This document shows positions 34,554-43,336 of a DNA stretch of 58,976 nt, in pieces. The position numbers and the translations under genes were made by a program. Within the stretch, counting starts at the first letter, position 1. Every line of letters begins with the position of its first letter. Under the pieces are notes generated by a model, which worked only from the letters and a program-made list of their open reading frames with translations, made no database searches and had not been told where the DNA came from. The DNA is from Burkholderiales bacterium (lineage in GTDB: Bacteria > Pseudomonadota > Gammaproteobacteria > Burkholderiales > JAHFRG01), in contig DATIXX010000057.1 of assembly GCA_035518095.1 (NCBI GenBank), forward strand, positions 1-58,976. Direction: 5' to 3'.

Positions 34554-36296
34554 TCATTTGCCGCGCATGAACATCTTGTCCAGCTCTTCCATCGTAATCT
34601 GGAACCACGTTGGACGGCCGTGATTACACTGGCTGGCGCGCTCGGTCGTTTCCATTTCGCGCAGCAAAGCGTTCATTTCTTCCACGCCAAGAATTCGTTT
34701 GGCGCGAACCGCACCGTGGCAGGCGAGGGTGGCCAACAGATCGTTGCGCCGCTCGTTAAGCACGCTGCTTGCACCGATCTCGCGGATGTCTCTAAGCACC
34801 GCACGCGCAAGATCGGCGGCATCAGCGTTTTTGAGCATGGCCGGGACCGCGCGCACCGCCAGTGCATTGGGGCCGACAGGAGCGATTTCAAATCCGAGCT
34901 CGCGCAGCAGCGCACTATGTTCTTCAGCAGTGGCGACATCCAGCGTGTCCGCATTGAATGTGGCGGGTATCAGCAACGGCTGCGTTGCCGGTGTTCCGGC
35001 GTTGAGCGCGTTTTTTACTTTTTCGTACACGACCCGTTCGTGAGCCGCGTGCATGTCCACAATCACCAACCCCTTGTCGTTTTGGGCGAGGATGTAAGTT
35101 CCCTGCAACTGCCCCAACGCAAATCCAAGGGCAGGGATGTCCTGCCGCGCATTATTTATCGGCGACGCTTGGGAACGCGCCATGTCGGCAAACAGGGTTT
35201 CATACAATGCTTTCGGCTGGGCAGCCTCGAAGTTCATGCCGGATTGCACTGAATGATCGCGCGCAACAAAAGGATTGGCGGGCGCTGCTCGTGCTGCGTT
35301 GTGATCCACGACCGGCGCAGACAAGGCCTTGTTGAGCGAATGGTAAACGAACTGATGCACGGCCCGCGCATCACGAAAGCGCACTTCGATTTTGGTCGGA
35401 TGCACGTTGACATCAACCACGGCGGGATCGATTTCCAGGAACAGCACGAAGGCCGGGTGGCGCTCATGATGCAGGATGTCATGGTAGGCTTCGCGAATGG
35501 CGTGGGCGAGCAGCTTGTCGCGCACGAAACGGCGGTTGACGTAGAAATATTGGGTATCGCGCGCACCCCGGGAATAAGCTGGAAGGCCGGCCATTCCCCA
35601 CAAGCGCAGCCCTGCGGAGTATTCGTCAATCGCTACCGAAGCTGCGGCGAAATCATCGCCCAGCACAGCTCGAATGCGGTCAGATGCATCTTGCGCCGGC
35701 AAGCGCCATTGAGCGCGCGAATTGTGCTGCAGGCTAAAGCTCACGTCCGGGCGGCTTAGTACAGTGCGCTTGAATACTTCTTCGCAATGCGCGAATTCCG
35801 TAGCTTCGCTTTTGAGAAATTTGCGCCGCGCCGGAGTATTGAAATACAAATCCCGCGCCTCGACGCTCGTGCCGCGGCTCAGGGCAGCCGGCGCGACAAA
35901 TCTCGTTGCGCCGCCGGATGATTCGATTTTCCACGCATGCTTGTCTTGCGCTCTCCGGCTTGCCAGAGCGAGCTTTGACACCGCTGCAATGCTGGCGAGC
36001 GCTTCGCCGCGAAAGCCGAGGCTTACCACGCGCTCCAGGTCATCTAGAGAAGCGATCTTGCTGGTGGCATGGCGCGCCAGTGCGAGGGTCAAGTCTTCCT
36101 TTGCGATACCGCTGCCGTTATCCAGGACCCTCAATAGCTTCATTCCGCCTTGCTCCAGCAGCACCGAAATTTCTCCGGCGCCCGCATCCAGGCTGTTTTC
36201 GAGCAGTTCCTTGAGCGCCGAAGCAGGGCGGTCCACTACCTCGCCGGCAGCGATTTGGTTAATCAGCAAATCGGGTAATATACGGATTGCGGACAT
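34554..36296 (-). CDS. mutL: DNA mismatch repair protein MutL
   Basis: The 580-residue protein couples MutS mismatch recognition to downstream repair. The GHKL ATPase motifs are IAAGEVVDRPASALKELLENSLDAGA, LDNGSGI and SLGFRGEALASIAAVS. The C-terminal dimerisation domain includes DMHAAHERVVYEKVK and ACHGAVRA. I start at ATG 36296, giving the standard opening IRILPDLLINQIAAGEV; the frame to 36488 adds 64 residues overlapping the divergent pntA promoter. No QEHEL-like DMHA(X)2E(X)4E endonuclease motif was seen, as in MutH-type organisms. Confidence 0.96.
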   Translation of the reverse strand: MSAIRILPDLLINQIAAGEVVDRPASALKELLENSLDAGAGEISVLLEQGGMKLLRVLDNGSGIAKEDLTLALARHATSKIASLDDLERVVSLGFRGEALASIAAVSKLALASRRAQDKHAWKIESSGGATRFVAPAALSRGTSVEARDLYFNTPARRKFLKSEATEFAHCEEVFKRTVLSRPDVSFSLQHNSRAQWRLPAQDASDRIRAVLGDDFAAASVAIDEYSAGLRLWGMAGLPAYSRGARDTQYFYVNRRFVRDKLLAHAIREAYHDILHHERHPAFVLFLEIDPAVVDVNVHPTKIEVRFRDARAVHQFVYHSLNKALSAPVVDHNAARAAPANPFVARDHSVQSGMNFEAAQPKALYETLFADMARSQASPINNARQDIPALGFALGQLQGTYILAQNDKGLVIVDMHAAHERVVYEKVKNALNAGTPATQPLLIPATFNADTLDVATAEEHSALLRELGFEIAPVGPNALAVRAVPAMLKNADAADLARAVLRDIREIGASSVLNERRNDLLATLACHGAVRAKRILGVEEMNALLREMETTERASQCNHGRPTWFQITMEELDKMFMRGK

Positions 36297-36392
36297 GTGC
36301 GGAGCGGAAAAACTGATGTCCAGTATACAAGATTTTTCGCTTATAATTTGTCGTCCGCCCGATTCTTTAAGAACATTGGGAGATTCATAATA

Positions 36393-37520
36393 ATGCAGAT
36401 CGGCATTTCCGCGGAGACGCGCAGCGGCGAAAAGCGTGTCGCCGCCACGCCCGAAACCGTTAAAAAACTTACTGCGCACGGCCATCATAAAGTCTTAGTG
36501 CAATCCGGTGCAGGCGTGGCAGCCAGCATTCCCGATTCAGAATTTGCCGCCAGCGGCGCCAGCGTTATCGGCAGCGCCGCCGAAATGTATGCGCAATCGG
36601 AAATCGTGCTTAAGGTGCGCGGTCCCGAAGCCCCGGAACTGGCTATGATGCGCAAGGACTGCGTGCTCGTCGGCCTGCTGGCGCCGCAGCAGACTTCGCA
36701 AATCGAGGCTTACGCCAAACACGGGCTCACTGCTTTCGCGATGGAACTCTTGCCGCGCATCTCGCGCGCGCAAAGCATGGACGTGCTTTCATCGCAGGCC
36801 AACATTGGCGGATACAAGGCGGTAATTCTCGCGGCGGATACCTACCAGCGCTTCTTTCCGATGCTCATGACCGCAGCGGGGACGGTGAAAGCCGCGCATG
36901 TGCTGGTGCTGGGGGCAGGAGTGGCGGGCCTGCAGGCCATTGCGACTGCGAAGCGCCTGGGTTGCGTGATCGAGGCGTTCGACGTGCGGCCCGCTGTCAA
37001 AGAGCAGGTGGCAAGCCTGGGCGCAAAATTTGTGGAAGTGCCCCTTTCCGAAGAAGAAAAGAAGCGGGCAGAAACTGCCGGCGGCTATGCGGGCGAAATG
37101 TCCGAGGATTATAAAAAACGCCAGGCGGAATTGATACATCAGCGCGCAATCGCGTCCGATATTGTGATTAGCACTGCCCTGATACCGGGCAGACCCGCGC
37201 CGGTGCTGGTGAAAGAGAACACCGTGCAGTCCATGAAACCCGGCTCGGTGATTGTAGACATGGCGGTGGAAGCCGGCGGCAATTGCGAGGCTTCCGAGCT
37301 GGACAAAATTGTGGTGAAACACGGAATCAGTATTATCGGCATCTCAAATCTGCCGGCGCTGGTGGCGGCGGATGCCAGCGCCCTTTACGCGCGCAACCTG
37401 CTTAATTTCCTGGGCGTCATGCTGGATGCAAAAAGCGGCGCATTCAACATCAACCGCGAGGACGAAATAATTGCGGGCACGCTGGTATGCATGAACGGCG
37501 AAGTGATTAAAAAAACGTGA
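36393..37520 (+). CDS. pntAA: NAD(P) transhydrogenase subunit alpha, part 1
   Basis: The 375-residue cytoplasmic subunit binds NAD(H) in the proton-pumping transhydrogenase. Conserved parts are IGISAETRSGEKRVAATPETV, MDVLSSQANIGGYKAVILAA, the Rossmann motif VLVLGAGVAGLQAIATAKRLG and VVDMAVEAGGNCE. I start at ATG 36393, preceded by GGGAG; the frame to 36297 adds 32 unlike residues and overlaps mutL. The alpha subunit is split from its membrane part as in Rhodospirillum-type operons. Confidence 0.95.
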   Translation: MQIGISAETRSGEKRVAATPETVKKLTAHGHHKVLVQSGAGVAASIPDSEFAASGASVIGSAAEMYAQSEIVLKVRGPEAPELAMMRKDCVLVGLLAPQQTSQIEAYAKHGLTAFAMELLPRISRAQSMDVLSSQANIGGYKAVILAADTYQRFFPMLMTAAGTVKAAHVLVLGAGVAGLQAIATAKRLGCVIEAFDVRPAVKEQVASLGAKFVEVPLSEEEKKRAETAGGYAGEMSEDYKKRQAELIHQRAIASDIVISTALIPGRPAPVLVKENTVQSMKPGSVIVDMAVEAGGNCEASELDKIVVKHGISIIGISNLPALVAADASALYARNLLNFLGVMLDAKSGAFNINREDEIIAGTLVCMNGEVIKKT

Positions 37521-37603
37521 AGAGTGAGGCGCTAGGGGTGAAGCATCCTAAAGCAACTCTGTTTTTACCTCTTGCTCTTGACTGATTTTGCTGAGGAGCC
37601 AAT

Positions 37604-37909
37604 ATGACCGGAACCATCGACCCAACCATTATCAATATTACAGTATTCGTGCTGGCGGTATTCGTTGGCTACCACGTGATCTGGAATGTCACTCCGGCGC
37701 TGCATACGCCATTGATGTCGGTGACGAACGCGATTTCCGGAGTCATCATCGTCGGCGCCATTCTCGCTGCGGGTCCAACCGAATTCGATTTCGGCATGAT
37801 CGTCGGTTTCGTGGCGGTGGCGCTGGCCTCGGTAAATGTTTTCGGCGGCTTTCTGGTGACGCAGCGCATGCTGGAAATGTTCAAGAAAAAGGCCCCCAAA
37901 AAAGAATAA
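37604..37909 (+). CDS. pntAB: NAD(P) transhydrogenase subunit alpha, part 2 (membrane)
   Basis: The 101-residue protein is the separate membrane piece of the alpha subunit, with three or four helices ([55 protein letters not shown]). Its helices form part of the proton path. It has a strong GAGGAG site and lies 83 bases after pntAA; the gap carries a GTGAAGAGTGAG-like block. The pntB gene follows after 10 bases. Confidence 0.95.
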   Translation: MTGTIDPTIINITVFVLAVFVGYHVIWNVTPALHTPLMSVTNAISGVIIVGAILAAGPTEFDFGMIVGFVAVALASVNVFGGFLVTQRMLEMFKKKAPKKE

Positions 37910-37919
37910 GGAAGCCGCT

Positions 37920-39299
37920 ATGAGCATCAATCAAGTCGCACTCACCTACCTAATCGCCTCGGTGTTTTTCATCTTGGCGTTGAAAGGCCTGTCGTCTCCG
38001 GTGGCGGCGCGGCGCGGCAACCTTTTCGGCATGGTTGGAATGGTAATGGCGGTGTTGACGACGCTGGCCGTTACCCGTGGCGTGCCGTACATACTTATGG
38101 CAATCGCGGCGGGCGGCACGGTGGGCGCGATTGTCGCCAGGCGGGTGCACATGACCCAAATGCCTGAGCTGGTTGCGGCAATGCACTCCCTGGTTGGATT
38201 GGCCGCGGTACTCATCGCAATTGCGGCAATCAACAATCCCGCTGCGTTCAACATTCCGGTGCCGCTGCCCCGGGGCAACCGCATGGAGCTATTCATCGGC
38301 ACGTTTGTCGGCGCCATCACGTTCTCCGGCTCGGTCATCGCGTTCGGCAAACTCTCCGGCAAGCTTTCCGGCGCCCCGGTGGTATTCAAGGGCCAGCACT
38401 GGCTCAACCTGATTCTCGCGATCGTCATGATAGGCTTCGGCCTCGCTTTCTATTTCGCCGCGCCCGACTCGCAGTGGCCGCCATACATTGTAATGGCGGC
38501 GATCGCGTTCTTGCTGGGATTCCTGATTATCATCCCCATTGGCGGCGCCGACATGCCGGTGGTGATTTCCATGCTGAATTCCTATTCGGGATGGGCGGCG
38601 GCGGGAATCGGTTTTTCGCTTAACAACAACATGCTGATTATTTCCGGGTCATTGGTCGGATCGAGCGGTGCGATCCTGTCGTACATCATGTGCAAGGCGA
38701 TGAATCGCTCATTCTTCAGCGTCATTCTCGGCGGGTTTGGCGCCGCGGAAGGCGCAACAGCGGCAGGAGCACAAAACAGGACCGTGAAAAGCGGCAGCCC
38801 TGAAGATGCCGCTTTCCTGATGGCCAACGCCGAATCGGTCATCATCGTGCCGGGATACGGCTTAGCGGTAGCACGCGCCCAGCACGCAGTAAAGGAAATG
38901 GCCGAGAAATTGCGCTCCAAAGGAGTCAACGTGCGCTACGCAATTCATCCAGTTGCGGGGCGCATGCCTGGACACATGAACGTGCTGCTGGCCGAAGCCG
39001 AGGTGCCTTATGACCAAGTATTCGAAATGGATGACATCAACAACGAATTCGGCACCACTGACGTGGCGCTTATCCTGGGCGCCAACGACGTAGTCAATCC
39101 GGCGGCGAAAACGCCGGGCAGCGCGATTTTCGGAATGCCAATACTCGAAGCATACAAAGCGCGCACGGTTCTGGTTAATAAGCGCTCGATGGCGACAGGC
39201 TATGCGGGGTTGGATAACGAGCTTTTCTACATGGACAAGACGATGATGGTGTTTGGGGACGCAAAGAAAGTAGTCGAGGATATTACAAAGGCAATTTAG
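37920..39299 (+). CDS. pntB: NAD(P) transhydrogenase subunit beta
   Basis: The 459-residue subunit has about nine membrane helices in the first 270 residues and a C-terminal NADP(H)-binding domain (VIIVPGYGLAVARAQHAVKEMA, then YAIHPVAGRMPGHMNVLLAEA, IGANDVVNP-like ILGANDVVNPAA). It completes the enzyme that reduces NADP+ with NADH at the cost of the proton gradient. The ribosome site AAGGAAG precedes the ATG. No U-rich terminator follows on this strand; the hairpin at 39309-39352 fits the opposite strand better. Confidence 0.97.
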   Translation: MSINQVALTYLIASVFFILALKGLSSPVAARRGNLFGMVGMVMAVLTTLAVTRGVPYILMAIAAGGTVGAIVARRVHMTQMPELVAAMHSLVGLAAVLIAIAAINNPAAFNIPVPLPRGNRMELFIGTFVGAITFSGSVIAFGKLSGKLSGAPVVFKGQHWLNLILAIVMIGFGLAFYFAAPDSQWPPYIVMAAIAFLLGFLIIIPIGGADMPVVISMLNSYSGWAAAGIGFSLNNNMLIISGSLVGSSGAILSYIMCKAMNRSFFSVILGGFGAAEGATAAGAQNRTVKSGSPEDAAFLMANAESVIIVPGYGLAVARAQHAVKEMAEKLRSKGVNVRYAIHPVAGRMPGHMNVLLAEAEVPYDQVFEMDDINNEFGTTDVALILGANDVVNPAAKTPGSAIFGMPILEAYKARTVLVNKRSMATGYAGLDNELFYMDKTMMVFGDAKKVVEDITKAI

Positions 39300-39300
39300 A

Positions 39301-39352
39301 AAAAAAGAGCAGGACGGGTGGTCCCCTTTACACTTTCACGACCCCGCCCTGC
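39301..39352 (-). terminator. Intrinsic terminator for the small gene at 39397
   Basis: Read on the minus strand, arms at 39343-39352 and 39309-39318 form a ten-pair stem with one G-U pair (GCAGGGCGGG with CCCGTCCTGC), extended by a few bases, and are followed by TCTTTTTT. This is a textbook rho-independent terminator 45 bases after the stop of the small membrane gene. On the plus strand the stem carries an A-C mismatch and lacks a T run. Confidence 0.8.
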
Positions 39353-39396
39353 TTAAGGAGGAACCTTACTCTGTCATTCCATGGCCCGTGGTTAGA

Positions 39397-39537
39397 TCAA
39401 CGGGAGCATTCAGTCTGGGAGGCTGCAGGTATCCGGTATTCAGTGTGTCCGGCTAATCCGCCGAGCCTGAAAGCCAGCACCGAGATAATTAGCGCCACAG
39501 CGAGATTTGCATACATCGGATTCAATTTCGCCAACAT
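39397..39537 (-). CDS. Tiny membrane protein (46 residues)
   Basis: The 46-residue protein begins MLAKLNPMYANLAVALIISV and continues into LAFRLGGLAGH, giving one membrane helix (about 9-27) with a short tail. I chose ATG 39537 because GGGAGGTG lies 4 bases upstream; the frame from 39591 adds 18 residues without a site. The strong ribosome site and the clear terminator support a real, independently expressed small protein. The family is not recognised. Confidence 0.6.
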   Translation of the reverse strand: MLAKLNPMYANLAVALIISVLAFRLGGLAGHTEYRIPAASQTECSR

Positions 39538-39864
39538 GGCACACCTCCCTTTCGTAACCGTCCTGAAATCATTTACTGCCCGTGAAACCACTGCTTTCTG
39601 CTCTCACCCATTAATGAGCAACCGCTGTGCCAATAGCGCCTAAAAATCGTGGATTGTCCTTTTAAAACAGACTATTTCAAACGACGAACGTCAATCTGAC
39701 CCGACAAGCGGTTTTAACCGCAAGAGCGCTTGGTAAGGGGTGTGAAGCAGTTCACAAAAGTGCTGAGAAAATTTCCGGCAGGTGTCTGAGAGTTGACTAT
39801 ATTGCGGAAATTTGGACGCGTTTCATCATGGCAATGTACCGATTTTCCGCCACGATGGCGCCGG

Positions 39865-40392
39865 TTATTGCGGATGAATGTCGCCGGATTTGAATGCGCT
39901 GGCGATCAACTTGATGGCGTTCTGGTGCAGCTCATCCAGCGACGCCAACGGCTCCAATTTGCAGGACTCGCGCGTGTAAACCGGCGCTTCAAGCTCGACT
40001 TTGACTGAGTAGTCTTTGAGGTTTACCTGAAACTCAAAACGCTTGCGGAGGCTTTCTTCAGTTTGCAATTGCTGATTGCAGCGGCCGCAGTAAAAATGCT
40101 TCTTGAGCAAACCTTTCTTTTTGCCTGCAGATATCGTCCCGAGATTGGCGTCATCCATGAAAAAATCCATGAAGCCGGCGCCAAATGCGGGATAGACAAA
40201 CCAGCGGTGATTTCCCGGACAATACCATCGCCGGCACGTTATGTAACGTAATCTTGAAAGAACCTGCTTCCCCAGCGACGCTGGAAAAAATTTCGAGCTT
40301 TCCTTCCTTTGCGCATTTACTGCAATTTTTCTGTTTTGCAGTAGCCGTGTAGGCGCTCCTCCCTGGAAGGCTGCAAGGCGCTGCAGCAGCCG
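39865..40392 (-). pseudogene. Frameshifted two-zinc-ribbon protein
   Basis: Two overlapping frames encode one protein. The upstream part gives TATAKQKNCSKCAKEGKLEIF through HNVPAMV; after one extra base at about 40222 the sense continues CPGNHRWFVYPAFGAGFMDFFMDDANLG and then FYCGRCNQQLQTEESL to a stop at 39865. Joined, it has CxxC pairs at both ends, like a double zinc ribbon of about 175 residues. A strong site (GGGAGGAG) lies 7 bases before an ACG codon where ATG is expected, so the start also appears lost. The upstream ATG at 40420 may instead be used. Sequencing error remains possible; a one-base fix restores the frame. The function is unknown. Confidence 0.6.
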
Positions 40393-40420
40393 GCCGCAAG
40401 CCTGGGCCTGGTCCTAGCAT

Positions 40421-41788
40421 TTAATGTACTTGCGCGAACCTGGATTTGGCGAGAGGGGGATTATTGGCGAAATAACGCTTGATGCCGTCGACGATCGCGT
40501 CGGCGATTTTATTCTGGTAGCTGTCGTCCTTCAGTTTTCTTTCTTCTACCGGGTTGCTGATAAATGCGGTCTCCACCAATACCGAGGGGATATCGGGCGC
40601 CTTCAGCACCGCGAATCCCGCCTGTTCGACTGACTCGCGGTGCAGCTCGTTGACAGTTCCCAGTTCGGTGAGCACGGCTCTGCCAAGCTTTACGCTGTCA
40701 TTGATAGTCGCGGTTTGTGCGAGGTCAAGCAAGGTCTCCTTGAGGTATGGATCGCGGACATTAAGATTGACTCCGCCAATCAGGTCCGACTGATTTTCGC
40801 TGTTCGCAAGCCAGCGGGCAGCGGCCGACGTAGCTCCGCGCTCAGAGAGTGCGTACACGGACGAGCCGCGCGCATTTGGCCGGATGTACGCGTCGGCGTG
40901 TATGGAAATAAACAGGTCCGCTCTTACTTTTTCCGCCTTGCGCACGCGGTCCTGTAAATCAATAAAATAATCGCCGTCGCGGGTCAGAATGCTCCGCATA
41001 TTCGGCTCCTGGTCAATCCTGGCCTTGACTTTCCGCGCAATCGCCAGCGTCACGTCTTTCTCGCGTGTGCCGAAGCGTCCGCGGGCGCCCGGATCTTCGC
41101 CACCGTGCCCGGGATCGATCGCGATGGTGATGAGCCGAGTCACATTCTGGTTGGCGTCGGCATCGCGCTTGCCGGCAGTAGACCCCACCTTTTGGCTCTT
41201 GGTTTGATCATTGGCTTCCTTGCCGGCTACGGTGGGCGCGGTGGGCACGTCTGTCTTTTCCGCAGATGCAGAGGCGTTGTCTTGCTGCGCCATTTTGCTT
41301 TCGGATTTCTGCACCAGTGCCATCAGCGGATCAATCGGCTGCGCGGGGTATATGTCCAACACCAGGCGGTAGCCGTAATCGCCCACGGGCTGCAACGCGA
41401 ATATTTGCGGTTTGACCTCGCCCTTTAAGTCGAGCACCATGCGCACTACGCCGGGCTTGAAGGTGCCGACGCGCAGCTGCTTGATATACGGATCTGTCGC
41501 GGAAATTTTTGACGAACCGTCATTCAGCGCGTTGTTCAATTCAATTTTTTCGAGATCAAGTACCAGGCGGTCCGGATTCTTGATCGTGAAAAGATTGTAG
41601 GTAAGCGGCGCATTGGATTCTATGGTCAAGCGTGTGTAGTCCTGTGCAGGCCACACACGTACCGCACTTACCTGGGTCGCAGCATCAACCGGGAGAGAAG
41701 CGAGTAGTGGAATACACAGAGAACAAGCTGCCGCGAGCGCTTTGCACAGCGCATTTGGACTCACCCCCCGTGCATTTGAGCTAAACAT
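40421..41788 (-). CDS. amiC: N-acetylmuramoyl-L-alanine amidase with AMIN domain
   Basis: The 455-residue periplasmic enzyme cuts the amide bond between MurNAc and the stem peptide during cell separation. It has a signal peptide (ends near PVDAAT), an AMIN septum-targeting domain (about 40-140: VRVWPAQDYTRLTIES, LVLDLEKIEL), a linker and an Amidase_3 domain with zinc ligands in DPGHGGEDPG, TREKDVTLAIA and FISIHADAY. I start at ATG 41788, which overlaps tsaE by 28 bases; the longer frame is antiparallel-style noise. The symbol could equally be amiB. Confidence 0.93.
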   Translation of the reverse strand: MFSSNARGVSPNALCKALAAACSLCIPLLASLPVDAATQVSAVRVWPAQDYTRLTIESNAPLTYNLFTIKNPDRLVLDLEKIELNNALNDGSSKISATDPYIKQLRVGTFKPGVVRMVLDLKGEVKPQIFALQPVGDYGYRLVLDIYPAQPIDPLMALVQKSESKMAQQDNASASAEKTDVPTAPTVAGKEANDQTKSQKVGSTAGKRDADANQNVTRLITIAIDPGHGGEDPGARGRFGTREKDVTLAIARKVKARIDQEPNMRSILTRDGDYFIDLQDRVRKAEKVRADLFISIHADAYIRPNARGSSVYALSERGATSAAARWLANSENQSDLIGGVNLNVRDPYLKETLLDLAQTATINDSVKLGRAVLTELGTVNELHRESVEQAGFAVLKAPDIPSVLVETAFISNPVEERKLKDDSYQNKIADAIVDGIKRYFANNPPLAKSRFAQVH

Positions 41789-42222
41789 TGACTGCCTGTC
41801 TCCGTCGCTCCTTCGATCGTGGCATCGCGGCCTGCACCTTCTATCCGCAGACTGATTTTGATATCTGGCGCGGGCAACCACGCTCCGGCATTCTCCGGCC
41901 ATTCCACCAAACAGACCGAGCGCGTGCCGAAATATTCGCGGAAGCCCGCATCGTGCCATTCCTTGGCATCTTCGAACCGATAAAAATCAAAGTGATATAA
42001 GTCTAACCTAGAAAGTGGGTAAAGTTCAACCAGTATGTATGACGGGCTTTTGACTTTTCCCCGGTAGCCCAGCCCTTCGAGAATGCCACGCACCAGCGTG
42101 GTTTTGCCGGCACCCAGTTCGCCGTAAAAGTACACCTTCAGCCCCGGCTGCAGGATTGGCGCGATCTGCATGCCGAGTTCGCGTGTCGCTTGTGCGTCGG
42201 GCAAGTGGCGTATGATTTTCAT
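41761..42222 (-). CDS. tsaE: tRNA threonylcarbamoyladenosine biosynthesis ATPase TsaE
   Basis: The 153-residue ATPase supports t6A37 synthesis with TsaB and TsaD. It shows the P-loop YFYGELGAGKTTLVRGILEGLG, the switch VKSPSYILVELYPL and LYHFDFYRFEDAKEW. I start at ATG 42222, ten residues into the longer frame, giving MKIIRHLPDAQATRELG. The stop overlaps the start of the amidase gene, the usual tsaE-amiB arrangement. It diverges from queG with only 12 bases between the chosen starts. Confidence 0.95.
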   Translation of the reverse strand: MKIIRHLPDAQATRELGMQIAPILQPGLKVYFYGELGAGKTTLVRGILEGLGYRGKVKSPSYILVELYPLSRLDLYHFDFYRFEDAKEWHDAGFREYFGTRSVCLVEWPENAGAWLPAPDIKISLRIEGAGRDATIEGATETGSQCLAQMHGG

Positions 42223-42234
42223 TTCCGGCTGATT

Positions 42235-43326
42235 ATGATGAAGGCCATGCAAGGTACTGCAATCCGAGATTCCTGTTCAAATGCCGACTATGAGCAGCTC
42301 GCCGCGGCGATCAAGACGTGGGGGAAAGCGCTTGGCTTCCAGGAAGTCGGCATTGCGGATACCGATCTTGGCGAAGCTGAACTGCGGCTCCTGGAATGGC
42401 TGGAAGAAGGATGCCACGGCGACATGGATTATATGGCAAAACACGGCGCGAAACGCAGCCGCCCCGGCGAACTTTTGCCCGGCACCGTGCGCGTCATTTC
42501 AGTTCGCATCAACTACCATCCGCAGCACGCGCGCGACAGCGCAGAGGTGCTGGCGGACGGCTGCAAAGCCTACATTTCGCGCTACGCGACCGGGCGTGAT
42601 TACCATAAGGTTCTGCGCAGCCGACTGCAGGCGCTGGTGGACAAGATTCATGAGCGCAGCGGCGGTCGCTGCCGGGTATTCACGGATAGCGCGCCGGTAA
42701 TGGAAGTCGAGCTCGCGCGCAAAGCCGGTTTGGGTTGGCGCGGAAAGCATACCTTGTTGCTCACCCGTGAAACCGGTTCGTGGTTTTTCCTGGGTGAGAT
42801 TTATACTGACCTGCCGCTGCCGGCGGACGGCGTGCAGCAGGACCATTGCGGCACCTGCGAAAAATGCATTGATATCTGTCCCACGCAGGCGATTGTCGCG
42901 CCCTACAAGCTCGATGCGCGGCGCTGCATTTCCTATCTCACCATAGAGCACAAGGGAAGCATCCCCGCCGAGCTGCGCCCGCTGATAGGAAACCGCGTTT
43001 ACGGCTGCGACGACTGCCAGCTGATCTGTCCGTGGAATAAATACGCGCAGCCTTCCTGTGAAGAGGATTTCGCGGTGCGCCACGGCCTTGATGACGCGGA
43101 TCTCATCGCGCTGTTTGCCTGGAGCGAAGAGGAATTTCATGACAAGCTTGCTGGCAGCGCGATTCACCGCATCGGTTATGAACGCTGGTTGCGCAATCTG
43201 GCGGTCGGGCTTGGAAACGCGCCACCTTCGAAAGAAGCGGCAGCGGCACTGCGGCGGCAGACGAATCACCCCTCGCCGCTGGTAAGGGAACATGTGCAGT
43301 GGGCCCTCGAGCGGCAATGCGCCTAG
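42235..43326 (+). CDS. queG: Epoxyqueuosine reductase
   Basis: The 363-residue enzyme carries out the last step of queuosine synthesis in tRNA, using a cobalamin and two 4Fe-4S clusters. The cluster motifs are CGTCEKCIDICPTQAI and GCDDCQLICPWNKYA; the cobalamin-binding N-terminal region includes GKALGFQEVGIADTDL, and DSAPVMEVELARKAGLGWRGKHTLLL is a family hallmark. The start is uncertain among ATG 42235, 42238 and 42247. It is divergent from tsaE, another tRNA-modification gene. Confidence 0.94.
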   Translation: MMKAMQGTAIRDSCSNADYEQLAAAIKTWGKALGFQEVGIADTDLGEAELRLLEWLEEGCHGDMDYMAKHGAKRSRPGELLPGTVRVISVRINYHPQHARDSAEVLADGCKAYISRYATGRDYHKVLRSRLQALVDKIHERSGGRCRVFTDSAPVMEVELARKAGLGWRGKHTLLLTRETGSWFFLGEIYTDLPLPADGVQQDHCGTCEKCIDICPTQAIVAPYKLDARRCISYLTIEHKGSIPAELRPLIGNRVYGCDDCQLICPWNKYAQPSCEEDFAVRHGLDDADLIALFAWSEEEFHDKLAGSAIHRIGYERWLRNLAVGLGNAPPSKEAAAALRRQTNHPSPLVREHVQWALERQCA

Positions 43327-43336
43327 CGCATGCATC

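Noticed and set aside
39309..39352. Terminator for pntB on the plus strand
   Set aside because: The stem has an A-C mismatch on that strand and lacks a following T run; it fits the minus strand.
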